A stretch of DNA of 13,819 nucleotides from an uncultured Candidatus Saccharibacteria bacterium (lineage in GTDB: Bacteria > Patescibacteria > Saccharimonadia > Saccharimonadales > CAMLKC01). Position numbers and translations under genes: made by a program. The stretch is from NCBI GenBank assembly GCA_946479025.1, contig CAMLDM010000023.1, forward strand, positions 1-13,819. The letters run 5' to 3'. The notes under the pieces were generated by a model that was not told where the DNA came from, searched no databases, and saw nothing but the letters and a program-made list of their open reading frames with translations. This document shows positions 1 to 5,633 of the stretch, in pieces. Position 1 is the stretch's first letter. Every line of letters begins with the position of its first letter.

Positions 1-687
1 GCCGCCTACGGCTCCGCCATTCACGCGGCGCTGCAGCGAGCGCATTCGCATCTTGCAGCCACCGGCAAAGCGCGACCATCCGAAGATGTCCTACATGATT
101 TTGAAGAAAACCTCAAAGCGCAGAATCTCACCGATAAAGACTTCCACGACTTCTTGCAAAAAGGATGCGATACGCTTTCTACCTATCTCGATGCAAAATA
201 TTCCTCTTTCACGCCGGAGCAAAAGGCCGAACTCAGCTTCGCCGGCCAGGACGTGCGTCTTGGCAAAGCGCGCCTCACCGGTTCGCTCGACCTCGTGGAC
301 ATACACGAAAACAGTATTGTCGTCACCGATTATAAAACCGGTAAGGCCACCCGCGATTGGAATGGCAAAACCGACTTCGAAAAGATCAAACTGCATAAAT
401 ACAAACAGCAGCTGATGTTTTATAATCTGCTCGTCCGCCACTCGCGCGATTACCAAAAATACGACTTTGAAAAGGGTGTTCTGCAGTTCGTCGAGCCAAC
501 GCCGAATGGCGAAATTATCGCGCTCGAGGCTCGCTTCTCACACGAAGACCTAGACCGTTTCGGCCTTCTTATTCAGAAGGTATGGCAGCACATCATGAGG
601 CTTGATCTACCAGATGTCAGTAGGTTTGATCCAAGCTACAAAGGCATCCTCGAGTTTGAACAAGCTCTCCTTGACGGCGAGTTGTAA
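1..687 (+). CDS. C-terminal PD-(D/E)XK nuclease domain of a RecB/AddB-like or UvrD-type helicase-nuclease (partial, 5' end outside window)
   Basis: The reading frame is open from base 1 and ends at TAA 685-687, giving 228 visible residues. All core motifs of the RecB-family nuclease fold are present in order: GSAIH (visible residues 4-8, His8), GSLD (94-97), DYK (Asp110 and Lys112, the metal-binding and catalytic pair) and QQLMFY (Gln137 and Tyr141, the QxxxY motif). This family forms the nuclease domain at the C-terminus of RecB, AddA/AddB and many UvrD-like helicases acting in double-strand-break repair, and also occurs in Cas4. Its position at the C-terminus of a longer protein fits a helicase-nuclease fusion, but the helicase part is not visible, so the parent protein is inferred. 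The last codons overlap a promoter (671-699). No terminator follows the stop. Confidence 0.85.
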   Translation, partial: AAYGSAIHAALQRAHSHLAATGKARPSEDVLHDFEENLKAQNLTDKDFHDFLQKGCDTLSTYLDAKYSSFTPEQKAELSFAGQDVRLGKARLTGSLDLVDIHENSIVVTDYKTGKATRDWNGKTDFEKIKLHKYKQQLMFYNLLVRHSRDYQKYDFEKGVLQFVEPTPNGEIIALEARFSHEDLDRFGLLIQKVWQHIMRLDLPDVSRFDPSYKGILEFEQALLDGEL

Positions 688-699
688 TAAGTATATAAT
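671..699 (+). promoter_or_regulatory. Strong sigma-70-type promoter driving the structured region
   Basis: TTGACG (671-676), a 17-nt spacer, and a perfect TATAAT (694-699). This is the best promoter match I see in the window. It lies across the end of the upstream nuclease gene, with an expected start near 706. It would transcribe the 706-1261 structured block and perhaps dus beyond it. Seen in sequence; activity is inferred. Confidence 0.7.
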
Positions 700-757
700 T
701 GTTTATGCTCCTGTCACTGGAGGCCTAAACCGCCTTGTGGCGGTTGAAGCACATTGA

Positions 758-776
758 CAGGAATGATAATTACCGT
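758..776 (+). repeat. Left arm of long-range inverted repeat bounding the structured block
   Basis: Bases 758-769 are perfectly complementary to 1204-1215. The match continues to 776/1197 with two G-U pairs and one mismatch among 19 positions. Either the closing helix of an RNA or the terminal inverted repeat of a roughly 458-bp element. No target-site duplication is evident. Confidence 0.7.
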
Positions 777-993
777 ACCAAAGCCTTTTGGCAGCTCTCT
801 GGTCATCCGCCCGACCAGGCCCCCGGAGCTGCCTTTCCGGTAAGGCACGAGGACCTATTCGCCCCCGGAAGGTTCAAGTGCCTTACGGCGGGTGCGTGTT
901 TCGCGCGGTTTCTGGCCTCCTGCAGGCTAGGGGAAGAGCCTCAAGAGGCACCCCGCGACACGCACCCGCCCACCTACACCCCGAAGGAACGGC

Positions 994-1158
994 ATGTGCA
1001 CCTCAAGCTGCCAGAGCAGCTACGGCAAGGACTTCGAGTACCTGCGTAAGCTGACCACGGTCGGTACCGACAACAGCATCTACAAGAAGCTCGAGGGAAA
1101 GAAGAACCTCCAGTGCGTACAGGCGTTCCTCGCCAGTATCGCGTCGAAGGTCCGCTGA
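994..1158 (+). CDS. Small 54-aa hypothetical protein inside the structured element
   Basis: An ATG at 994 runs to TGA 1156-1158. AAGGA (984-988) sits 5 nt upstream, an ideal Shine-Dalgarno placement. 48 of the 54 codons end in G or C (my count, about 89%), far more biased than the neighbouring dus gene, which argues for real coding and possibly origin in a high-GC genome. The product is basic and Lys-rich with three Cys (residues 2, 6 and 40). It starts MCTSSC and has a charged middle and a short aliphatic C-terminal stretch. There is no signal peptide or clear membrane segment. I recognise no family. Part of its sequence also forms hairpins (1006-1011 with 1016-1021), so the ORF could be a by-product of a GC-rich structured RNA. 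Function unknown. Confidence 0.5.
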   Translation: MCTSSCQSSYGKDFEYLRKLTTVGTDNSIYKKLEGKKNLQCVQAFLASIASKVR

Positions 1159-1196
1159 CAGCAGGCGCCAGGGAGGTCGGCCTAGCCGGCCTCCCC

Positions 1197-1215
1197 GCGG
1201 CAGTTATCATTCCTG
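1197..1215 (+). repeat. Right arm of long-range inverted repeat bounding the structured block
   Basis: Partner of 758-776. It directly abuts the next hairpin arm (1214-1223), so in RNA the two helices could stack. Confidence 0.7.
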
Positions 1216-1261
1216 CGTCTCCCATTTTCCATAACAATGTTTGTGGCAAACGGGAGACGCA
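1214..1261 (+). promoter_or_regulatory. 10-bp inverted repeat immediately upstream of dus
   Basis: TGCGTCTCCC (1214-1223) and GGGAGACGCA (1252-1261) form a perfect 10-bp stem around a 28-nt AT-rich interior, ending 23 nt before the dus start. No T-run follows, so it is not a standard intrinsic terminator. It may be the last domain of the upstream RNA, a processing signal, or a protein-binding palindrome. The inverted repeat is certain; the role is not. Confidence 0.5.
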
Positions 1262-1284
1262 ACGCGCGATTATGAGACAATAGA

Positions 1285-2241
1285 ATGATGAAAGATTTTT
1301 GGCACGAATTACCACGCCCATTTTTTATTCTGGCTCCTATGGAGGCAGTGACCGACGTTGTTTTTCGCCACGTCGTCGCTTCGGCGGCCAAGCCTGATAT
1401 TCTCTTTACCGAATTCACCAATGCCAGCAGCTATTGCAGCGAAAAGGGAATCCACAGCACGCGCGGACGCCTGACATTCACGCCAGACGAGCAGCCGATG
1501 GTCGCGCAGATTTGGGGCAGCAATCCAAGCGAATTTGAATTTATGGCACAGGGGTTAGCCAAACAAGGCTTTGCCGGAATAGATATCAATATGGGCTGTC
1601 CGGTTAAGAACGTTGTTAAGTCGGGTGGCAGCTACCTCATTCGTCAACCAGAACTTGCAAGCGAGCTAATTGCCGCCGTGAAGAAGAGCGGACTGCCAGT
1701 TAGCGTCAAGACAAGGCTAGGATATACCAGCGTTGACGAATGGCGCGGCTGGCTGACACATCTTTTAAAACAAGATATCGTTAACCTTACGATCCATCTG
1801 CGTACGAGAAAAGAAATGAGCAAAGTAGATGCACATTACGAACTGATCTCCGAAATCAAAAAGTTACGCGACGAGATTGCACCGCAAACATTACTGACAA
1901 TCAATGGAGATGTTCGCGACCGTCAACATGGTGAAGAGCTCGTAGAAAAATATGGCGTTGATGGCGTTATGATAGGCCGCGGAATTTTTCATAATCCGTT
2001 CGCGTTTGAAATTGAAAAACACGAACACGGCAGGGAAGAATTGATCGGCCTTCTCCACCTTCATCTTAACCTCTTCGACAAGTACGACAGGGAGCTGGAG
2101 CCACGCCGCTTCGAGCCGCTCAAGCGCTTCTTTAAGATTTACATCCGTGAATTTCCCGGTGCCAGCGAGCTGCGCGAAAGATTGATGCACACGAAATCTA
2201 CCGACGAAGTCCGCAACATTCTCAACGAACAAGGTAACTAA
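1285..2241 (+). CDS. dus: tRNA-dihydrouridine synthase
   Basis: This is an FMN- and NADPH-dependent enzyme that reduces specific uridines in tRNA D-loops to dihydrouridine. The 318-aa length is normal. Diagnostic motifs are APMEAVTD near the N-terminus (18-24, FMN-binding barrel strand), INMGCP (101-106) with catalytic Cys105, VKTRLGY (141-147, Lys142), IHLRTR (170-175, His171), NGDV (207-210) and GVMIGRG (227-233, phosphate binding). The C-terminal helical tRNA-binding domain (about 245-318) is present. The start is one of two adjacent ATGs (1285 or 1288); no Shine-Dalgarno precedes them, and TATGAG at 1271-1276 is only a weak -10 candidate. The gene may also be reached from the promoter at 671-699 through the structured region. 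The DusA/B/C subtype cannot be assigned by eye. A clear terminator follows. Confidence 0.93.
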   Translation: MMKDFWHELPRPFFILAPMEAVTDVVFRHVVASAAKPDILFTEFTNASSYCSEKGIHSTRGRLTFTPDEQPMVAQIWGSNPSEFEFMAQGLAKQGFAGIDINMGCPVKNVVKSGGSYLIRQPELASELIAAVKKSGLPVSVKTRLGYTSVDEWRGWLTHLLKQDIVNLTIHLRTRKEMSKVDAHYELISEIKKLRDEIAPQTLLTINGDVRDRQHGEELVEKYGVDGVMIGRGIFHNPFAFEIEKHEHGREELIGLLHLHLNLFDKYDRELEPRRFEPLKRFFKIYIREFPGASELRERLMHTKSTDEVRNILNEQGN

Positions 2242-2270
2242 AACGACGTGCTAAAAAGCACGCCGTTTTT
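2240..2270. terminator. Bidirectional intrinsic terminator between dus and the convergent metal-binding gene
   Basis: Stem 2240-2252 with 2257-2269 (12 of 13 pairs, one A/C mismatch), loop AAAA, with an A-tract on the left and a T-tract on the right. It can therefore stop transcription of both converging genes. It overlaps the dus stop codon. Confidence 0.85.
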
Positions 2271-2284
2271 AAACACGAAGCTAC

Positions 2285-3265
2285 CTAACCAATAACCATT
2301 AGGAAGGCCGGCGTCTCAATGTGCGCCAAGGCGTCGCCAGTTCCCATGTGTTTTGCGACGTTCGCAGCCAACGCGTTCGATACGCCTTGCTCGCCTTGTG
2401 AGCCACCAAGCGCTTTAGCTTCATCAACTGATGCGTCGAGGTTGATAATAAACGGAATATTAACGCCGAGCTTAAGCATCATTTTCTCTGAGAGTGTCTT
2501 TTTGCCGCTTCGGCTGTAGACAAACACAACCGCCGGCTCGGTGTGGCCATGGAACGCGTCGTCCGCAGTCTGCAGCTCTTCCACGCCGGCCGGCTCAGCT
2601 TTTGCAGCCTCTTCAGTATACTTCTCGCCATCCCAGCCCTTGGCATCCATCCATAGTGCTGTCTTATGTGCACCATCGCGCACCACCTCACGAGACGTCT
2701 CGTTAAATGGTACGCCGCTGAGTGGCAGTATCTCAGGGTGGTTCATCACAGCCCCCGTCGCCTCAAGAATGGCCGGCTTGGTCGCCACCGCCTCAGCGTG
2801 CGCCTTCGCCCCGTTGGCGCTTCCGCAGCCTCCGAAATGCGAGCCGCGTTTTACGCCTGTCAGATCCCTCACGTAAGCAGTGACCAATTCAACAACTTCT
2901 TCAATGGAAGCGTCACCATCGATCGTATCAAGCACCGCAGCCTGAGCGTACATTGCCGTTTCTACGGGCACGCCCGCGCCAGTCTGGTGGCGGCGAATTT
3001 CCGGCGCCGAACCATCGGCGTTACAAATACGGCAGCGGCCATCGATGCAGCTGTAGTGTTCGAGATCGGTCGCATCAGCGACGGTCCGCTCGAGGCTTTT
3101 GGCATATTCCATACGTTCCGCCTCCGTCGCATATGCCAGGTCACTTGGAATACCTTCGGGATTTCCAAGACCAAAATCCTTTAGCGCGCCTAAATAGAGC
3201 GTAGTTGGTTTTGTTTCGATTTCATGAGTTGAGGCCATGTTAAAATTCTCCGCCGGGGACGTCAT
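2285..3265 (-). CDS. Putative carbonic-anhydrase-like metal-binding protein (CxDGR...HxxxC)
   Basis: A 326-aa soluble protein with no signal peptide or membrane segment. It carries CIDGRC (73-78) and, about 70 residues later, GSHFGGCG (141-148). The Cys73-x-Asp75-x-Arg77 motif followed by a His143/Cys147 pair resembles the zinc site and Asp/Arg dyad of beta-carbonic anhydrases (CxDxR...HxxC) and the cadmium-type CDCA repeats, with one extra residue between His and Cys. Cys78, Cys81 and His93 could also bind metal. Carbonic anhydrase activity is a guess from these motifs. The best start is ATG 3265, with AAGGA (3275-3271) 5 nt upstream. A second ATG at 3238 also has a GGAG 9 nt upstream, so dual starts are possible. 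Transcription ends at the bidirectional terminator 2240-2270. Confidence 0.8.
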   Translation of the reverse strand: MTSPAENFNMASTHEIETKPTTLYLGALKDFGLGNPEGIPSDLAYATEAERMEYAKSLERTVADATDLEHYSCIDGRCRICNADGSAPEIRRHQTGAGVPVETAMYAQAAVLDTIDGDASIEEVVELVTAYVRDLTGVKRGSHFGGCGSANGAKAHAEAVATKPAILEATGAVMNHPEILPLSGVPFNETSREVVRDGAHKTALWMDAKGWDGEKYTEEAAKAEPAGVEELQTADDAFHGHTEPAVVFVYSRSGKKTLSEKMMLKLGVNIPFIINLDASVDEAKALGGSQGEQGVSNALAANVAKHMGTGDALAHIETPAFLMVIG

Positions 3266-3295
3266 AAGGTTCCTTTTGTACTTTTACCTTATCTG

Positions 3296-3323
3296 ATTGT
3301 ATAACTATACGACGTTTTGTAAA
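3296..3323 (-). promoter_or_regulatory. Promoter of the carbonic-anhydrase-like gene
   Basis: Read on the minus strand: TTTACA (3323-3318), a 16-nt spacer, and TACAAT (3301-3296). The expected start near 3289 gives a leader of about 24 nt containing the AAGGA ribosome site. It lies in the 126-bp AT-rich gap shared with the divergent gene at 3392. Confidence 0.5.
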
Positions 3324-3375
3324 CACACTATATACGCCGTATTAAATATCTCTAGCCGCACCATATATGGATTTC

Positions 3376-3384
3376 TGCTATACT
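3376..3384 (+). promoter_or_regulatory. Extended -10 promoter, leaderless start of the 106-aa gene
   Basis: TGC-TATACT (TATACT at 3379-3384) is an extended -10 element with no recognisable -35. The ATG (3392) is only 7 nt downstream, so the transcript would begin at or next to the start codon. No Shine-Dalgarno is present. Confidence 0.55.
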
Positions 3385-3391
3385 AAACATA

Positions 3392-3712
3392 ATGGTTGGT
3401 TTGGAACGCGCACACGACCTCCCCCGAGTCACTCAGTTTGACCTTCTTACGCTCGTTGCGGAGGAGATCGAAGATCCCGACCACAAAGAATGGTGGCAAG
3501 CGTTCGCCACAGAGAATCCAGTACTTGCCAGAGAAGTAATAAAGCGTGCTTTTTTTGACAGCTATACTGAAGAACTTAGTTCGTTTGAGATCCAGAAGAG
3601 AATCGTCAACGGCGTCGCATTTGCCATGAGAGCGCTTAGAGCGTCCCTGGAACGCGAGAAAGCTACGGTCAAGCCCGAAGGTCCGGAAGTAGAGGAGACG
3701 CCTCAGGCCTAA
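3392..3712 (+). CDS. Hypothetical 106-aa acidic helical protein
   Basis: I do not recognise a family. The protein is soluble and mostly helical by composition. It has a Trp-Trp pair in KEWWQAF (33-39), a hydrophobic middle region with VNGVAFAMRALRASL (71-85), and an acidic, Pro/Glu-rich tail (about 92-106) typical of a disordered C-terminus. Translation probably starts leaderless at ATG 3392 (TATACT at 3379-3384). The stop codon overlaps the stop of the convergent atpC by 3 nt (3709-3711 with 3710-3712), so the two genes have no room for separate terminators between them. Divergent from the metal-binding protein gene. Confidence 0.7.
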   Translation: MVGLERAHDLPRVTQFDLLTLVAEEIEDPDHKEWWQAFATENPVLAREVIKRAFFDSYTEELSSFEIQKRIVNGVAFAMRALRASLEREKATVKPEGPEVEETPQA

Positions 3713-4131
3713 CGGTGATGACGGCGGCGCAGATCGGCAACCTTAAGCCGTACCGTGTGACGGTCAACGAGCTGATGCGCCTTTTCCAGTTCAACCTGGT
3801 CTTTAGCGTTATCACGAAGGGCGATTGCACGTTCGAGCGCAGCCTTGCTTTCAGCCTCAACGATATCGTCGCCGTGGTCGGCCTCATCTACCAGAATGCG
3901 AGCTTTGCGCTGAGAAATCTCAACTACGCCGCCGCTTATAGCAAAAAAATCAAGCTTGCTATCAGGATCGCCTTTTTTGTAGCGCACGGCAATCGCGCCT
4001 GGAACGGCAATCGTTACAAGCGGTTCGTGGCCAGGGAAAACCGCGATCTCACCGGCAGCCGTTGGTATCATTACTTCGTATACTTCTTGGTCGACTTTCG
4101 TACCAAGCAGGGTAATAAGCTCTAAATTCAT
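3709..4131 (-). CDS. atpC: F1Fo ATP synthase epsilon subunit (separated from the main operon)
   Basis: The epsilon subunit sits in the F1 central stalk with gamma, couples rotation to catalysis and can inhibit ATP hydrolysis. At 140 aa the length is normal. The N-terminal beta-sandwich is clear (LELITLLGTKVDQEVYEV near the start, then TAAGEIAVFPGHEPL at 24-38 and FFAISGGVVEI at about 62-72). The C-terminal helical hairpin (about 85-140) is charged and Arg/His-rich at the end. The gene lies 28 bp downstream of the MFS gene instead of directly after atpD. The only ribosome-site-like AAGGA is a single base from the ATG, too close to be normal; a TATATA (4138-4143) ends 6 nt upstream, so a leaderless transcript is possible. 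Otherwise it depends on readthrough from the MFS gene. Confidence 0.93.
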   Translation of the reverse strand: MNLELITLLGTKVDQEVYEVMIPTAAGEIAVFPGHEPLVTIAVPGAIAVRYKKGDPDSKLDFFAISGGVVEISQRKARILVDEADHGDDIVEAESKAALERAIALRDNAKDQVELEKAHQLVDRHTVRLKVADLRRRHHR

Positions 4132-4159
4132 ATCCTTTATATAGTAGCAAAAAAAGGTG

Positions 4160-5530
4160 TTATTGGCGAGAGCTATCCCTGGCGTATGGATTTTCGATTA
4201 TCACAAACGACACAATTCCACCAAGCGCCGCCAGAATCGCGCAAAGCGCCATCGAAAACTGATAGACCTGCGCTGTGCCCAGAAGTCCCAGCAACGCCAC
4301 GACAATTAAGCCGGCCACGCGCGACACGGCATTGTTGATTCCCGACGCAATACCCGAGCTCGTCTCCTTTACCGACATCATCACCGTCGTCGTAAGCGGC
4401 GAAACCATCAGCACCAAGCCGGCACTAAACAGCAACACGCCGGGCAGCACGTTCAGTACGTAGCTGTCACCGGGACGTAAAAAGTAGAGAAATGCCATGC
4501 CGGCCGCTGCGCATATTGGGCCGAAAGTCATGAAAAACCGCGGCCCATACTGTGCTGAAAGTTTGCCGACACGCCCGGCGAAAAGCATCATACAAATACT
4601 GATCGGAAGCAAGCTTAAGCCGGCCTCAAGCGCTGAATATTTCAGGTGTGTTTGCAGATAAATTACCAGCGCGAACGTAAAGCCGCTCAGCGCTCCGTAC
4701 ATCAGAAATGTCATGAGATTGGAGCCGGTGAAGTTGCGCGATTTGAACAGTGCCAGCTTCACCATCGGGTCGCGAGCCCGCCGCTCATATGCAATGAATA
4801 ACGAACTCACCGCGATACCCACGCTGAGCGAAGTAACCGTTGAGAATGCCCAGTGCTGTGGCGGACCCTCAATCAAACCATAGGTAATAGCTGCGAGGCC
4901 GCCTGAGACCATCAGCGCGCCAACCCAGTCGATCGTCCGCGGATTGGCATCTTTGGTTTCGTTCACAGCCAGAAATGCCAGCGTAAAGCAGGCGATAACA
5001 AGCGGTACATTGATGAGGAAAATCCAGCGCCAGCTGGCAAAATCGAGAATCCAGCCACCTAAGAAAGGGGCTGCGACTATAGCAATACTGCTCCACGCCG
5101 TCCAGCGCCCGATGGCCTGCGCCCGCGAGCTGGTCGCAAATGTCGTGTTGATAATCGCTAGCGCTCCCGGCACAAGCAGCGCGCCAAAAATTCCCTGGAG
5201 CACACGCGTGGCTATCAAAAATTCAGCGCCAGGCGCCAGCGCACAAAACAGCGAACTCACGCCAAAACCGATGAGCCCCACGAGGTATACTTTTTTACGC
5301 CCCAAAATATCGCCGAGTGACCCACCAAGCAAAATCAGCGCTGAAAGCGACAGCATATACGCGTCGGTGATCCACTGAAGGCTCGCGAAGCCGACATGCA
5401 GATCCTGGGCAATTTTTGGCAGCGCCATATTAACAATGCTGCCATCAAGAATAACAACCGAACTGCCGATTGTCGTAGCTATCAGTGCAATTAGCTGTCG
5501 ATGAGAGTGAAAAAATCTTCTCGTAAGCAT
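4160..5530 (-). CDS. MFS transporter, DHA2-type (drug:H+ antiporter-like) exporter
   Basis: A 456-aa polytopic inner-membrane protein with about 14 hydrophobic segments, the DHA2 layout. Family motifs: ILDGSIVNMALP (27-38; motif D1, with the membrane Asp), QWITDAYML (52-60), GGSLGDILGRKKV (69-81; motif A, the loop after TM2), and RVLQGIFGALLVPGAL (108-123). The motif C region reads VAAPFLGG (152-159). DHA2 proteins export drugs, dyes or metabolites using the proton gradient; the substrate cannot be told from sequence. Translation from ATG 5530 is probably leaderless (extended -10 at 5537-5545). It is divergent from the phosphotransferase at 5634 and directly upstream of atpC. It interrupts the ATP synthase cluster. 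Confidence 0.9.
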   Translation of the reverse strand: MLTRRFFHSHRQLIALIATTIGSSVVILDGSIVNMALPKIAQDLHVGFASLQWITDAYMLSLSALILLGGSLGDILGRKKVYLVGLIGFGVSSLFCALAPGAEFLIATRVLQGIFGALLVPGALAIINTTFATSSRAQAIGRWTAWSSIAIVAAPFLGGWILDFASWRWIFLINVPLVIACFTLAFLAVNETKDANPRTIDWVGALMVSGGLAAITYGLIEGPPQHWAFSTVTSLSVGIAVSSLFIAYERRARDPMVKLALFKSRNFTGSNLMTFLMYGALSGFTFALVIYLQTHLKYSALEAGLSLLPISICMMLFAGRVGKLSAQYGPRFFMTFGPICAAAGMAFLYFLRPGDSYVLNVLPGVLLFSAGLVLMVSPLTTTVMMSVKETSSGIASGINNAVSRVAGLIVVALLGLLGTAQVYQFSMALCAILAALGGIVSFVIIENPYARDSSRQ

Positions 5531-5536
5531 AACCGT

Positions 5537-5545
5537 AGCATAACA
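5537..5545 (-). promoter_or_regulatory. Extended -10 promoter of the MFS gene
   Basis: Minus-strand TGT-TATGCT (5545-5537), ending 6 nt before the ATG at 5530. There is no clear -35 and no Shine-Dalgarno, so a leaderless mRNA is likely. Confidence 0.5.
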
Positions 5546-5617
5546 TATTCCCGAAAGCTAACGCGATAACCACACAAGATAGATCGCCCTCCACGGCAAA
5601 CAGACATAGATACTTTC

Positions 5618-5626
5618 TGGTATGAT
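5618..5626 (+). promoter_or_regulatory. Extended -10 promoter of the phosphotransferase gene
   Basis: TGG-TATGAT (TATGAT at 5621-5626), ending 7 nt before ATG 5634. This decides the start: the earlier in-frame ATG at 5622 lies inside the -10 box and would not be transcribed. Confidence 0.55.
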
Positions 5627-5633
5627 TAAAGCC

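Larger units (their letters stand above)
706..1261 (+). ncRNA. Unidentified large structured RNA element (candidate non-coding RNA or long leader) with an embedded small ORF
   Basis: This gap between the nuclease gene and dus is dense with secondary structure. Stems read directly: 709-716 with 755-762; 728-734 with 739-745 (loop TTGT); 790-797 with 826-833, enclosing 799-804 with 813-818; 837-848 with 878-888 (one bulged G), enclosing 851-856 with 870-875; 887-899 with 958-970 (13 perfect pairs), enclosing 915-919 with 945-949 and 924-928 with 937-941; 1006-1011 with 1016-1021; 1171-1181 with 1185-1195 (11 pairs); and 1214-1223 with 1252-1261. A long-range helix, 758-776 with 1197-1215, encloses most of them. 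The region is visibly more GC-rich than its flanks. I found no RNase P, tmRNA, SRP, 6S or group I/II intron core motifs. It could be a large ncRNA, a structured 5' leader, or a small palindromic mobile element; the strand is set by the promoter at 671-699. Ends are approximate. Confidence 0.5.

Noticed and set aside
728..745. Hairpin AACCGCC-TTGT-GGCGGTT as a terminator of the upstream nuclease gene
   Set aside because: No T-run follows and it lies downstream of a strong promoter, so it is better seen as part of the new transcript.
706..1261. RNase P RNA, tmRNA, SRP RNA, or group I/II intron
   Set aside because: I looked for the GAGGAAAGTCC and ACAGA elements of RNase P, the tRNA-like ends of tmRNA, the SRP domain IV loop, group I P/Q/R/S segments and a group II domain V and found none. 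Only a short CCGGAAGG near 865 recalls SRP RNA, without its surrounding stem.
735..1321. Longer open frames on both strands across the structured block (for example 735-1049 and 788-1054 plus, 974-1321 minus)
   Set aside because: They run through the hairpins in a GC-rich region, where stop codons are rare, have low-complexity Arg/Pro/Ser-rich products and no ribosome site. Only 994-1158 has proper start context and codon bias.
3715..4125. Long plus-strand frame opposite atpC, and similar frames opposite atpA, atpG, atpD and the MFS gene
   Set aside because: The opposite strands carry unmistakable ATP synthase or MFS motifs; these frames are antisense shadows without ribosome sites or recognisable products.
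5622..5633. Upstream ATG at 5622 as start of the phosphotransferase
   Set aside because: It lies inside the TATGAT -10 box and would precede the transcription start; ATG 5634 sits 7 nt downstream, as in neighbouring genes.
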